This document shows, piece by piece, positions 24,871 to 34,018 of a stretch of 64,000 nt of DNA. How positions within the stretch are numbered: position 1 is the stretch's first letter; each line of letters begins with the position of its first letter. The position numbers and the translations under genes are program-made. This stretch comes from CAZVJA01 sp964626885 (GTDB lineage: Bacteria > Planctomycetota > Planctomycetia > Planctomycetales > Planctomycetaceae). The DNA is taken from NCBI GenBank assembly GCA_964626885.1, contig CAZVJA010000002.1, positions 18,956-82,955 on the forward strand, given 5' to 3'. The notes below the pieces were generated by a model that was not told the DNA's origin, made no database searches, and saw only the letters and a program-made list of their open reading frames with translations.

Positions 24871-25091
24871 CCAAATGTGCTGCTTCTTCGTTACGTCGAT
24901 TATAGACCGGGGGGCAACCTGCGAGAAGCGGCGGTATCGCCGCGACCGCCAAGCCACGAACCTGCCGAAATTTCTATGTCTTGAGGCCAAAATCGCGGGG
25001 CAAACGCCGGATCTCCCCTCAAACCCTCATTGGATGTCGCAACCGGTGGCGAGGTTCGCAGTTACGGGGGATTCCAGCCGATTTGGGATTC

Positions 25092-25120
25092 TTGCGAGAA
25101 GACGGAGGGTGTTGTACACT
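25092..25120 (+). promoter_or_regulatory. Promoter of tRNA-Val
   Basis: TTGCGA (25092-25097), a 17-base spacer and TACACT (25115-25120), followed 18 bases later by the tRNA. Position and spacing fit a vegetative promoter with a very short leader. Confidence 0.6.
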
Positions 25121-25138
25121 TTGGACGATCTCTCAATC

Positions 25139-25212
25139 GGGCGGTTGGCGCAGTTGGTTAGCGCGCCACGTTGACATCGTGGAGGTCACTGGTTCGAGTC
25201 CAGTACCGCCCA
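25139..25212 (+). tRNA. tRNA-Val (anticodon GAC)
   Basis: Acceptor GGGCGGT pairs with ACCGCCC. D arm GCGC..TTGGTTAGCGC, anticodon stem CCACG/CGTGG with loop TTGACAT (anticodon GAC, Val), T arm CACTGG-TTCGAGT-CCAGT, discriminator A. 74 nt. CCA not encoded. Confidence 0.95.
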
Positions 25213-25341
25213 TTTTCTTTTCTCAATCGCGAGAATCCTTCTGCTTGCGCCGCGAGAGTCCGCGACTCTCTGCCGCAGCCGGCGGCCTCTGCTTCGCTGC
25301 AGTTCCGCTCCCGCTGATCAATCTTCCCGGGGGACGATGCG

Positions 25342-26862
25342 ATGGAAGTATTCGTATTTCTGATAATCGCCGTCGTCTACATCTTCATGGAGCTGATCTT
25401 CCAGCTCCTGCTCTTATTGGCGCTCGAGCTGTTCGTGACGATCGTCTGCATCATTATCGATCTCTTTTGCCGCGTTTTTCTGAAGCGTCGATACGAGTAC
25501 CAGTTCCCCCATCCGGAGATCTGGGAACCACTAGGCCCTGGCCCACCAGCCAAAGAGGCACAACCAATCCAAGCGGAATCGGTTGCAACACCAATTGAGA
25601 CGGCCGGAAAACCGCAAACTGTTATCAAACCTCAAAAGCCGCGCCCCAAGAAACCACCGCTAACGGGCTTCCGCCTCTGGACACGTCGAATCACGCTCGC
25701 GTGCGTCGCCATCACCGGAATCTCGCTTGTCCTCCTGCTCGCCGCCAACTATCTCTTCTTTGACACCGTGGTTCGTTTCGTCGCGTCCCGCGCGGCGGCC
25801 CGTGCCGGGATCTCCATCGACTTTGAAAACGCGGACGGAAGTCTCTTCACCGGAAATGTCCGTCTGACGAAGATGCACGTCGTCCGCTCGGGAAATCCGG
25901 CCTCTGATTACGACCTGCGGGCCGACGATCTCGATCTGAAGTTCGCGATGTCGAGCATTCTCGCACGCGAACGTCGTCTCTCCCGTCTCGCCGTTCACGG
26001 GATCAACGGTTCGTTTGAACGGAAGGGAAAGCAGGACGACAAGCCAAGGAAGCCGTTCGTCATCGATCACCTGACCATCGGCGATGCCAACCTCGATGTC
26101 ATTGACCAGACTCCCCCCGGCGGCATCGCGCGGATGAAACTGGAGATCGACTCCCTGCGGGTCGACGGCTACGAAAGCGAATGGGCCATCTGGAACTTGA
26201 TGTTCACATCGAACGCGGAAGGACACATTGACGGCCATCCACTTTCCATCAAGAGCGCGCTGCAAGGAGGAGAAAATACCGCCGTTTGGAAGGCGGATCG
26301 CGTGCCGGCGCCACTGCTCGTGAATTATCTGTCGGGTCCGTTCCAGATGCTCCACGATGGTTACGCGACGGTAGAAGTAACAAGTCGTTGGGGAGCGGAA
26401 CAATTTCCCCCGGTCGATCTCGGCTGGCACATCGTGTTCCATGACTTGAAAGTAAAAGTTCCGGCCGATGCGCATCCGGCCATGGTCCTCTTCTCGAAGC
26501 CAGCCGTGGCCTATTTGAACAGTCATGAGAATCGGTTGCCGCTGGCGTTTCATGTGGTTGTCGATAAGCGTGCATTTTATGGGAAGACATCACTGACCAC
26601 GGTCGGGCTTTGGACCGACGTGCGCGAATCGGCCTCGCGGACGTTCGAGGAACTTGTCGGTGCGAAGTTCGAGGTGGTCGTCGAAAAGGTGAACGACCTC
26701 AAAGACGCCGTCCTGCAGAAAGCCGGTCCGCAGTTGAAAAAGGCCGGGGAAGTTGGAAAGAATGCCGCCCATCGGCTCAAGGGTTTGCTGAAACGAAACA
26801 AACCGGAGAAGAACGACGAACCCGGTTCAAAGGAACCGGAATCCGCGTCGTCCGAGAAATGA
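25342..26862 (+). CDS. AsmA-like membrane protein of unknown function
   Basis: 506 aa, ATG start. Very hydrophobic N-terminus with one long or two short helices (FVFLIIAVVYIFMELIFQLLLLLALELFVTIVCIIIDLFCRVFL), a Pro/Lys-rich cytoplasmic linker (about 60-105), another transmembrane helix (ITLACVAITGISLVLLLAANYLFF), then a beta-rich extracytoplasmic domain. That domain (ISIDFENADGSLFTGNVRLTKMHVVRS, DLRADDLDLKFAMSSIL, RLSRLAVHGINGSFER, FVIDHLTIGDANLDVID) has the repeating nested-strand pattern of AsmA/DUF748 proteins, which shape lipid transport bridges. The C-terminus is a Lys/Glu-rich amphipathic tail. It overlaps the esterase start by four bases (ATGA), suggesting coupled translation. Confidence 0.7.
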   Translation: MEVFVFLIIAVVYIFMELIFQLLLLLALELFVTIVCIIIDLFCRVFLKRRYEYQFPHPEIWEPLGPGPPAKEAQPIQAESVATPIETAGKPQTVIKPQKPRPKKPPLTGFRLWTRRITLACVAITGISLVLLLAANYLFFDTVVRFVASRAAARAGISIDFENADGSLFTGNVRLTKMHVVRSGNPASDYDLRADDLDLKFAMSSILARERRLSRLAVHGINGSFERKGKQDDKPRKPFVIDHLTIGDANLDVIDQTPPGGIARMKLEIDSLRVDGYESEWAIWNLMFTSNAEGHIDGHPLSIKSALQGGENTAVWKADRVPAPLLVNYLSGPFQMLHDGYATVEVTSRWGAEQFPPVDLGWHIVFHDLKVKVPADAHPAMVLFSKPAVAYLNSHENRLPLAFHVVVDKRAFYGKTSLTTVGLWTDVRESASRTFEELVGAKFEVVVEKVNDLKDAVLQKAGPQLKKAGEVGKNAAHRLKGLLKRNKPEKNDEPGSKEPESASSEK

Positions 26863-28019
26863 GGCCCTTCGCGACCATGGAGAATCTCAACATTCGGGCA
26901 CCGATCAGTCGACGCAAATCGCTCTGCGTTCTCGCAGCCGGTCTGTTCGGTTCGCAGTTTGTTCCGACTCGGTCACAAGCGTCAACCACGGAAGTTTCGT
27001 GGCTCGAGCAGGTGGTGCGCGGCCCGCGCGTTGTTCCAGCCGCTGGTCGGGGAAGCTTTGAACCGTTGCTGACGGATTCGGCCGGACAGCCGATTACCAC
27101 GCTCGATCAGTGGAAGCAAAAGCGACAAGAGATACGGAAAGCGTGGTATGAGTTTCTCGGACCCATGCCGCAGGATCGTCCACCGGTCACCTTGACGGTG
27201 CTTCGCGAGGATCGGGATGCGGTGTGTCGACGGCAGTTGGTCGAATATGAGAGCGAGCCGGGGGAGAAAGTCGAGGGCTTTCTCCTTTCTCCGCTCGATG
27301 ATTCGTCCAAAAAGCGGCCGGCCGTCGTCGCGTTGCACCAGACGACCAACGACACGATCGATGAAATCGCGGGAGTGAAAGGCCCTGAGGCGCAGCACCT
27401 TGGCCTGAAACTGTGCCGTCGAGGCTTCGTGGTCTTCTGTCCCCGTAATTTTCTCTGGAAACACAAGAAGCCGGACGATTATCAGGCGGAAGTAGCCCGC
27501 TTCAAGCAGCAGCATCCGGAAACGCTCGGCATGCACAAGATGTTGTACGACGCGATGCGCGGTGTCGATGTACTGGCGAGCCTCCCCAACGTCGATGCGA
27601 ACCGAATCGGCTGTGCCGGGCATTCACTTGGCGGGAAGGAATCCTTATATCTCGCGGCGTTCGATATTCGTGTTCGAGCCGCCGTCGCGAGCGAACTGGG
27701 AATAGGTTTCACTTACACTAACTGGCACGCGCCGTGGTATCTCGGGACGGCGATTCAGCAGCCCGATTTCAAGCTGAACCATCATCAGCTCGTGGCACTT
27801 ATCGCGCCACGTCCGTTTCTGTTGCTGGCGGGAGAATCCGGAAGCCGTGGGGTAGCCGACGGCGATCGCTCGTGGCCGTATCTTGAAGCAGCCCACCCCA
27901 TCTGCAGGCTGTACGGCGAGCCGGTGAGGATCGGCATGTACAACCACGGACAGGGGCACAGTGTCCCACCGAACGCCTTCGAGAAGATCGCTGAGTGGCT
28001 GGAGATGTATCTCTCCTGA
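26859..28019 (+). CDS. Exported alpha/beta hydrolase (acetyl xylan esterase/dienelactone hydrolase type)
   Basis: 386 aa if started at ATG 26859, which overlaps the upstream stop (ATGA); ATG 26877 is the alternative. A Tat-like leader (SRRKSLCVLAAGLFGSQF) lies near the N-terminus. The hydrolase fold shows RPAVVALHQTT (oxyanion strand), FVVFCPRNFLW, nucleophile elbow GCAGHSLGGKE, LIAPRPFLLLAGESG (acid strand) and YNHGQGHSVP (catalytic His). It resembles planctomycete exported esterases that remove acetyl groups from glycans or cleave other small esters. Substrate not known. Confidence 0.85.
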   Translation: MRPFATMENLNIRAPISRRKSLCVLAAGLFGSQFVPTRSQASTTEVSWLEQVVRGPRVVPAAGRGSFEPLLTDSAGQPITTLDQWKQKRQEIRKAWYEFLGPMPQDRPPVTLTVLREDRDAVCRRQLVEYESEPGEKVEGFLLSPLDDSSKKRPAVVALHQTTNDTIDEIAGVKGPEAQHLGLKLCRRGFVVFCPRNFLWKHKKPDDYQAEVARFKQQHPETLGMHKMLYDAMRGVDVLASLPNVDANRIGCAGHSLGGKESLYLAAFDIRVRAAVASELGIGFTYTNWHAPWYLGTAIQQPDFKLNHHQLVALIAPRPFLLLAGESGSRGVADGDRSWPYLEAAHPICRLYGEPVRIGMYNHGQGHSVPPNAFEKIAEWLEMYLS

Positions 28020-28054
28020 AAGCCGCGGCCGTCCCATCTACGGTGGTCATTCGA

Positions 28055-28071
28055 CGTTGCATTGAGCAACG
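28055..28071. terminator. Short hairpin between convergent genes
   Basis: CGTTGC (28055-28060) and GCAACG (28066-28071) flank ATTGA in the 60-bp gap between the esterase and htrA-type genes, which converge here. On the plus strand it is followed by AGCCGCTTTTA. Weak candidate for a shared terminator. Confidence 0.3.
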
Positions 28072-28079
28072 AGCCGCTT

Positions 28080-29546
28080 TTAGCGACGCCAGATGACGAC
28101 GTGACTATGGGCCTCGCCGCGCTCACGCCGAAGAACTTTCAGCAAAACGGCGTCTTTGGAGGCATTGGCTGCGATGGCACGATCCAGCTCGGAGCTGCTA
28201 GCGACCGGCATGCGGGACACTTCCTCGAGCAGATCGTACAGTTGTACCTGCCCGGCAAGCGGGCTTCGCGGGTCGATCTTGAGAATCAACAATCCTCGCG
28301 GCGAACCTTGAAAGCCAAGTTGATCGGCCAAATCGGGATCGATCTCATGCAGGGTCAATCCCATCGTTTGAACGGGGAAACCCATACCCGGCTGCGTGGG
28401 GGCTTCCGATTGCTGGTCGTAGTCGGCCCGGTTCGAGAGATTTAGCTCGATCATCACTTTTTCTCCGTTTCGCCAAACGACGAGCGTCGCCTTCTTTCCG
28501 ACTTCAGCCAGGCTGACAAGATTGATCAGATGGTTTTCGTCCTCGACGTTAGTTCCGTCGAAACTGAGCACAACATCATCGGTCTGAAGTCCGGCACGCG
28601 ACGCAGGAGTATTCGGGTAGACCTGCGCGACACGCGCGCCGCGGGCACGGTCCAGCTTTAGGTTCCGCGCAGTCTTATCAGTAAAATCGGCATCGAGTTT
28701 GACACCGAGATAGGCCCGCTTTACTTCTCCGTGCGCGAGAAGTTCCTCAACGACGCGCCGCACGAGATTGCTGGGGATACTGAAGCCGATGCCGTCATTG
28801 CCTCCACTGTTGGACGCGATGGCAGTATTGATACCGATGACTCGTCCATGCAGGTCAATGAGCGGTCCTCCGCTGTTACCGGGGTTGATTGCGGCATCGG
28901 TTTGCAGAAAGTCCTGATTCAGGACTTCCGCTTTTTGGCCAAGCTGCAGCGAGCGGCGTCCCTTGGCACTGATGATGCCCAGCGTGACCGACTGGCTGAG
29001 ACCGAAGGGGCTCCCCATGGCGAGAACCATATTGCCGATCTCGACCGCGCCGCTGTCTCCCCAGCGTGCGGGGGTGAGATTGTCGGAAAGAACCTTCAGC
29101 ACGGCAATATCCGTTGCTCCGTCGATCCACTTTTGCACCGGGTGAATCACGCGGCCATCCTGCAGACGGATACCGACGTGGTTGAGATCATCGATACCGC
29201 GAACGACGTGCCGATTGGTCACAACGTACATTCCGGGGGACTTATCGCTTGTGACGATAATCCCCGACCCGGTCTCTTCAATTGTTCCCCGCTCAGCGGT
29301 CTGCCGGTCGCTTTGAATATGGACCACGCTCGGCATGACCAGCTTCGCGATTTTCGTGATAACCTGCCCCCCATCGACAAACGGATTGGGACCGCTGTCA
29401 ATCTCGCGATAGGCAGCTTCAGTGGCATTCAACGCCGGATCGGCGTTGGCAGCGGAGGTCAGCGCCCACGATTCGAGGGAGATTCCGACGATGACACCAG
29501 CGACAAGCGCGGTGCCGCACATTAGCCAGGCGGAACGGCGGTGCAT
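28080..29546 (-). CDS. HtrA/DegP-type trypsin-like serine protease with two PDZ domains
   Basis: 488 aa. N-terminal hydrophobic segment (GTALVAGVIVGISLESWAL) acts as signal or anchor. Protease domain with His113 (VTNRHVV), Asp146 (GATDIAVLKV) and Ser225 (INPGNSGGPLI). Two PDZ domains follow: RAYLGVKLDADF...VAQVYPNTPASRAGLQTDDVVLSFDG (first) and MGLTLHEIDPDL...RGLLILKIDPRSPLAGQVQLYDLLEEV (second, more divergent). A periplasmic chaperone-protease for misfolded envelope proteins. The start codon is 3 bases downstream of the DksA-like stop, so both are one transcription unit. Confidence 0.93.
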   Translation of the reverse strand: MHRRSAWLMCGTALVAGVIVGISLESWALTSAANADPALNATEAAYREIDSGPNPFVDGGQVITKIAKLVMPSVVHIQSDRQTAERGTIEETGSGIIVTSDKSPGMYVVTNRHVVRGIDDLNHVGIRLQDGRVIHPVQKWIDGATDIAVLKVLSDNLTPARWGDSGAVEIGNMVLAMGSPFGLSQSVTLGIISAKGRRSLQLGQKAEVLNQDFLQTDAAINPGNSGGPLIDLHGRVIGINTAIASNSGGNDGIGFSIPSNLVRRVVEELLAHGEVKRAYLGVKLDADFTDKTARNLKLDRARGARVAQVYPNTPASRAGLQTDDVVLSFDGTNVEDENHLINLVSLAEVGKKATLVVWRNGEKVMIELNLSNRADYDQQSEAPTQPGMGFPVQTMGLTLHEIDPDLADQLGFQGSPRGLLILKIDPRSPLAGQVQLYDLLEEVSRMPVASSSELDRAIAANASKDAVLLKVLRRERGEAHSHVVIWRR

Positions 29547-29549
29547 TGT

Positions 29550-30002
29550 TCAGTCTGCCAGATCGAAGTCGCCCAGCGAGAATTCCTTGTCGCTCATGCG
29601 CCCTTCGTGTTCATACGCTGACTCCCAGTCGGCGTCCGAAACGTCTTCGCCGTTGATTCTACGCTCCTCTTGCTTGCGTTGACAGGCAACGCAAAGGGGC
29701 GTAAACGGCAGGGCCTTGAGCCGGGTAATCGGAATCGACTCCTCGCAAATCTCGCAGACGCCGTACCTTCCCTCGCGCATCAACTGGATGGCCCGTTCGA
29801 CTTGTCCAAGCTCGCGGCTTTCGAAGGCGGCCAATTGGGAGTTGATTTCGTTCTGGGCGCCGTCGTTAGCGGCGTCTCCCACATCTCCCCCCGCATGGGC
29901 CGGAAGTGCCTCGCTCAAATCGTCGGCTAGCTTCTGGCGGAGCAGATCGCGCTTGGCCAACAGGCGTTCACGCAATCTCAGGAGGGCGTCTTTGCGGGTC
30001 AT
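29550..30002 (-). CDS. TraR/DksA family zinc-finger protein
   Basis: 150 aa. Coiled-coil N-terminal part (LRERLLAKRDLLRQKLADDLSEAL) and ALESRELGQVERAIQLMREGRYGVCEICEESIPITRLKALPFTPLCVACQRKQ-like end, whose four cysteines CxxC...CxxC form the C4 zinc finger. These proteins bind in the RNA polymerase secondary channel and alter transcription of stress genes; the DxxDxA tip of true DksA is not evident, so regulatory activity may differ. Fourteen residues follow that are acidic. Upstream of htrA in the same operon, so it may co-regulate envelope stress. Confidence 0.85.
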   Translation of the reverse strand: MTRKDALLRLRERLLAKRDLLRQKLADDLSEALPAHAGGDVGDAANDGAQNEINSQLAAFESRELGQVERAIQLMREGRYGVCEICEESIPITRLKALPFTPLCVACQRKQEERRINGEDVSDADWESAYEHEGRMSDKEFSLGDFDLAD

Positions 30003-30887
30003 GGCGGCAGTCTCTTGGCGGGTCTACTCGGTCAATCAAAGTCGATTATGGTTCTGCTCTCGGCCCACCGGCCGGGGCGATGCAATTATCCCCCATCCCG
30101 GCGACGTGCCAACTATAGCTTGTGTTTTCCTGGAGGGGAAACCGCCAAAAAGGGTTTTGATCGTCCGGATGATCGGGTTCACGAAAACTTTAACCTTTGT
30201 TGGAAGGCGTTGCCGTAAAGCAATACAAATCAGGGGATTACGCCGGATTCTGTCGCTACAATCTGTAGAATCGTTCTCTCTTAACAGCGAAAAGGGGAGG
30301 CGAAAGACACCAGGGATTCTGAGCAATTCCCTCTTGGTGGACACTCATTGGGACTCCAATAACTACGCCATCAACCCGTCGTCCGTTGAATTATCCTATC
30401 TGCGTCCTCCAAAAGATGGATGTTTAGTAATATGTGTTGTATTAACGTGTTACGACGCAGAAACCGCTGATCTACGCTCGTTTGCCACAACTGAAACAAG
30501 GTGGGAGACCTGGGAAGGCGGGGAGGCGCTGGCTTCGAGCCTTACATGGGAATCGCAACCTTCGGACGAGGAACCGGTTTTGGTTGCAACGATTACGCCG
30601 GTTGCCGGGTTTTCGACCACCAGTTTCCACAGCTTCGCGTCAGATGGAGAATCGCCGAGCACGGGCGTCTTGAGTCGTGGAGCGAATCTCGCGACCTGAC
30701 TTTGCGGTTTTCGGGTGGTTAAAGCTATCACCGAACCGCTGTCTCCCAGCAATCCAGCTTTGGGTAGCGTTACACATGCGATGTTTCACCTCAACTCCGA
30801 CCACCCAAAAATAGAGAATGAAAACTTCTCAGAGCACACATTTCACCGATCTTGACCGGTTGTTCCTTTTCCTCTGTAATCCGCCCC
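30003..30887. other. Large intergenic region with no supported gene
   Basis: About 885 bases between divergent dksA-like (minus) and lptF/G (plus). Small open frames on both strands (for example 30036-30344 minus and 29716-30699 plus) lack ribosome sites and recognisable families and I reject them. The stretch is patchily AT-rich around 30340-30460. It must hold the promoters of both flanking genes but none is close to consensus. Confidence 0.6.
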
Positions 30888-32006
30888 GTGAAAACGTTCG
30901 ACCGCTATCTGCTCAGCAAGTTTCTACACGTCTACGTCATCTTATTCGTGACGTTGTTCGGTCTGTTTGTGGTCATTGACGGGTTTACCAACGTCGATAA
31001 TTTTCAGAAGGACGGCGACAGCGCGACGACAATTTTGTCGAAGATGCTGACGTACTATGCGTATCAGTCGAGCCTGTTCTTTGACATGATTGGCTCGATC
31101 CTCGCCGCGATCGCAGTACTGATTGTCTTTGCACTGCTGCAGCGCCACAGTGAGATCCACCCGATTCTCGCGGCGGGAATTCCAACGTTTCGGCTGTATG
31201 TGCCTGTCCTCTTCGGCACGTTGCTGATCAACCTTGGCTTGATCGCGAATCAGGAATTGATCATTCCGCGCATTGCACCGATGCTTCAGGCGTCTCGAAG
31301 CGGACTCGAGAAAGGAACCGGTCAGGTTGACCCACTGTACGATAATTCAAGCCATATCTATCTCAATGGCCGAAGACTGTCATTGGCGAATAGGACAATT
31401 ATCGAGCCATCGTTCGTGCTCCCTCCAGCGATTGCCCAGGGAGATATCACTACCATCAAATCTCCCGAAGGAGAGTATTTCAAAGCCGATGGGGACCGCC
31501 CGGCGGGCTGGCGATTGAAGAACACTTCCCCTCAGTTCGATGCAATCCGGCTAACTCCCGAAGGGCGGAAATACGTTCGCCCAATTCAAGGGAGTCCGAA
31601 TGACATCTTCGTGGTGACCGATCTGGGATTTGACCAGCTCTACAATCGCGATCAGGGGTACGCGTTCGCGTCAACTCCCGACATGCTCCGTCGATTGAAA
31701 AATCCGGCTTTCGGCAGCGTGTCTATTCGCGGGCAGACTTTGCACTTTCATTTCCGCATGGCGCGGCCACTGATCAATCTGGCGGTGGTGCTCGTAGCGG
31801 TGCCGCTAGTGCTTCGCAAGGAAAGCCGAGGGCTGATCGCCAACATGGCGATCTGCACCGGGGTGCTCACCGTCTGCCTCGGAATCACGAAATTCTCGAT
31901 GTACCTGGGGCAGGTGAATCTGGTGACGCCGGAGATGGCGGCCTGGGTGCCGCTCTTCTTCTGCGGCTCTTTGGGAGCATGGCTGACGGGTGTCACCCAG
32001 ACATAG
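30888..32006 (+). CDS. LptF/LptG family permease
   Basis: 372 aa from GTG 30888; the reading to 30852 would add residues with no family match. It begins KTFDRYLLSKFLHVYVILFVTLFGLFVVIDGFTNVDNF, the typical first helix of LptF/LptG (six transmembrane segments in total). Three helices come before and three after a periplasmic beta-jellyroll domain (DITTIKSPEGEYF...), with the last block LINLAVVLVAVPLVLRKESRGLI and VCLGITKFSMYLGQ. It transports lipopolysaccharide or related lipids to the outer membrane as part of an LptBFG(C)-like complex. Only one of the two permeases is present here. Confidence 0.88.
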   Translation: MKTFDRYLLSKFLHVYVILFVTLFGLFVVIDGFTNVDNFQKDGDSATTILSKMLTYYAYQSSLFFDMIGSILAAIAVLIVFALLQRHSEIHPILAAGIPTFRLYVPVLFGTLLINLGLIANQELIIPRIAPMLQASRSGLEKGTGQVDPLYDNSSHIYLNGRRLSLANRTIIEPSFVLPPAIAQGDITTIKSPEGEYFKADGDRPAGWRLKNTSPQFDAIRLTPEGRKYVRPIQGSPNDIFVVTDLGFDQLYNRDQGYAFASTPDMLRRLKNPAFGSVSIRGQTLHFHFRMARPLINLAVVLVAVPLVLRKESRGLIANMAICTGVLTVCLGITKFSMYLGQVNLVTPEMAAWVPLFFCGSLGAWLTGVTQT

Positions 32007-32047
32007 CCGGATGACGCCCGCCGATGCCAGCTCATTATCAACCGGGC

Positions 32048-32599
32048 CTATGCCGGCTGAAATTCGTGCAGTTCCGCCCGCAGCCGATTGCGCGCGGTGT
32101 GCAGTCGCCGCTTGATCGTACCGATCGGACTTTCGAACCGATCGCTCATTTCCTGCAGCGACTGTCCTTCGAAGTAGAACGCGATCAGCGTTCGCCGGTC
32201 GAGATCGCGCAGCCGATCGAGCCCACCCCACACTTGGCGCGAAGCCTCGTTTCGGAGCAGATCATCGAGCGGGGTGCGCGGCTCACACTTCACCGAGACG
32301 AACACTTCGGGATTGCGCGGCGTCTCCGGCGGACGGCGCACCGCCCGATTGATCGACATGCGGACCGCAATCTGCTTCAACCAGCCGGCGAACCGCTCCG
32401 GCTCGCGGAGCTGTGAGAGCTTGCGCATCGCCTGGATGAAAACTTCCTGGGTCACTTCGCTCGCTTCAGCCCGGTTGCGCAGCCGCTGCAGGACCGTTCC
32501 AAAAACGGTCGATTCGACCTGGGTCGCCAGTTCACCGAACGACTCGCGGCAGCCTGCTTGAGCCCGCCGCACCAGGATCACAATCCGCTCTTCGTCCAT
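32048..32599 (-). CDS. ECF-type sigma-70 family RNA polymerase sigma factor
   Basis: 183 aa, ATG start. Region 2 is FGELATQVESTVFGTVLQRLRNRAEASEVTQEVFIQAMRKLSQLREPERFAGWLKQIAVRMSIN; region 4 is GLDRLRDLDRRTLIAFYFEGQSLQEMSDRFESPIGTIKRRLHTARNRLRAEL, an HTH that ends in the RRLH(T/R)AR signature of ECF sigma factors. Ends 42 bp from lptF/G, convergent with it. Upstream (269 bp) lies a small Asn/His/Cys-rich gene in the same direction, which may belong to its regulon or be an associated factor. Confidence 0.9.
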   Translation of the reverse strand: MDEERIVILVRRAQAGCRESFGELATQVESTVFGTVLQRLRNRAEASEVTQEVFIQAMRKLSQLREPERFAGWLKQIAVRMSINRAVRRPPETPRNPEVFVSVKCEPRTPLDDLLRNEASRQVWGGLDRLRDLDRRTLIAFYFEGQSLQEMSDRFESPIGTIKRRLHTARNRLRAELHEFQPA

Positions 32600-32868
32600 G
32601 GTTCCTCAGTTCCCTTCTCCCGTCGGGCCGGCCGTGGCCATCGGGGTTGTTGTCTCTTTTGGAAAAACGACCGGTACTCGCGGTGCCGTCAGCTGGAACA
32701 AAAAACCCAGGCGATGCTGTCCTCGGTGAAAAAAGGGAAAGGCAAATACGCCAGACCCTGCTTCCGCCGGAAGACAGTGCGTTGGGAGGCACCGAGAAGC
32801 GGTTTCGGGAGTTGATTTTTTGTCGCACTTCCCGAAACACAGACCGGTCAAACGACCCGTCGCGCCGC

Positions 32869-33219
32869 TTAGCTGGACAACGCTCTGCTCATCACGAGCG
32901 AAGCCCAGATGGCGGCCGGTGGTTCCCACGCACGAGGCGTACGCGTCATTCGGTCATCCGAATCGACGCGCATCGACCCCGACGCGCCCGACATCGAGCT
33001 TGGCGAATAGCGACCGAGTAGGCCGGTGCTTTCGCTAAAGCCCTCTGCGGCTGTGCTCCGTTTGGAGCTGCGCATGGGTTCCGACGGACGTTTTCCCATT
33101 AGGTCGCGCTGCGGCTGGGCAATGCCACGAACCAGCTCGGTACCATTGACCACGACATGACAACAATTCGCCGCGTGGTTGTGGTTGATCGCTTGGTTGT
33201 TTTGGCAAATGTGAAACAT
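32869..33219 (-). CDS. Small Asn/His/Cys-rich protein of unknown function
   Basis: 116 aa. An unusually good ribosome site (AGGAGG, 8 bases before ATG 33219) argues for translation. The N-terminal third is rich in Asn, His and Cys (MFHICQNNQAINHNHAAN, then CCHVV), while the rest is Ser/Arg-rich with no hydrophobic helix. The cysteines and histidines could bind a metal, but no defined motif is present. Same strand as the ECF sigma gene downstream, with a 269-bp spacer. I do not recognise the family; the call rests mainly on the ribosome site and on the absence of a better candidate in this stretch. Confidence 0.5.
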   Translation of the reverse strand: MFHICQNNQAINHNHAANCCHVVVNGTELVRGIAQPQRDLMGKRPSEPMRSSKRSTAAEGFSESTGLLGRYSPSSMSGASGSMRVDSDDRMTRTPRAWEPPAAIWASLVMSRALSS

Positions 33220-33357
33220 TGCTCACCCTCCTGCGGGATTGCCGCAGCACAAGGAAACTGAAGGGGCGATTGGTTCGCCCACGAGAGTATGCACGCATAA
33301 CGTGCGAAAATCCCCTCTACGCACCCCAGACAGTCCGGAGGGGAAGAAGGTTCACTC

Positions 33358-34017
33358 CTATTCTATCTTTTTTTCGGAAGATTTCGACGTCGGCTTCCGT
33401 TCTTCCGCCAGAGACTCGAAGTATCTCCGAACCAGATCGTCGTAGCCGGGGAGCGTTTTTTCACTTAAATCATTACGTAGCTTCTGTCTAAGTGCTTCCG
33501 GGAGGTGCCCCCAGATTTCCCCGGTCAATCCCGCACGGCGGGCCGCCTCGGCCTCTTTGGGGGACATTTTCCCTCGGGCCTCGGTCGGGCTGATCCCCTC
33601 ATCTCCCGGTCGCCGGGCCTCCCCCCCTTGGCCGGTATCCTGCTGGCCGGCTGGTTGCTGCTGCTTTTGCTGATCCTGCGGCGAGGGTTGTTGCTGTCTT
33701 TGTGACTGCGAGGAAGGTTGTTGCGGCTGTTGAGACTGCATCCGGCTGGCCGCGTCAATGAGTGCCTGCAAGTCGTCAATGACCTTTTGCTGCAAGTCGC
33801 GGGTCTCGGAGCCGGTATCCTGCTTGGTGATCCGCTGCTCGGCCGCACGCATCCGTTGAATTATTCGGCCGGCCGTCTCGGCGGCGGGATTCTTAGGCTG
33901 TTCGATCGCGGGAGAAGGATCGGACTTTGGTGGCGCGGCGGCGTCGGCGCGGCTTGTTGAGCCGAACATCCAGATCACCCCTGCGACGAACGCGTAAATT
34001 CTAACGGCGCGTGTCAT
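33358..34017 (-). CDS. Exported Gln-rich protein of the vWA/DUF4175 module
   Basis: 219 aa. Signal peptide (YAFVAGVIWMFGSTSRADAA) and then a helical part (AGRIIQRMRAAEQRITKQD...LQQKVIDDLQALIDAASR), a low-complexity Gln/Pro/Ser linker (about 93-126), and a C-terminal segment WGHLPEALRQKLRNDLSEKTLPGYDDLVRRYFESLAEE. This ending with LPGYDDLVRRYF recurs, as far as I recall, in planctomycete proteins encoded next to large DUF4175-like proteins. Its ATG is one base after the upstream stop (TGATATG), so it is coupled. Function unknown; probably a periplasmic partner of the large neighbour. Confidence 0.75.
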   Translation of the reverse strand: MTRAVRIYAFVAGVIWMFGSTSRADAAAPPKSDPSPAIEQPKNPAAETAGRIIQRMRAAEQRITKQDTGSETRDLQQKVIDDLQALIDAASRMQSQQPQQPSSQSQRQQQPSPQDQQKQQQPAGQQDTGQGGEARRPGDEGISPTEARGKMSPKEAEAARRAGLTGEIWGHLPEALRQKLRNDLSEKTLPGYDDLVRRYFESLAEERKPTSKSSEKKIE

Positions 34018-34018
34018 A

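Noticed and set aside
29716..30699. Long plus-strand open frame over the dksA-like gene and the gap
   Set aside because: It overlaps the DksA-like gene antisense, lacks a ribosome site, and its translation has no family pattern.
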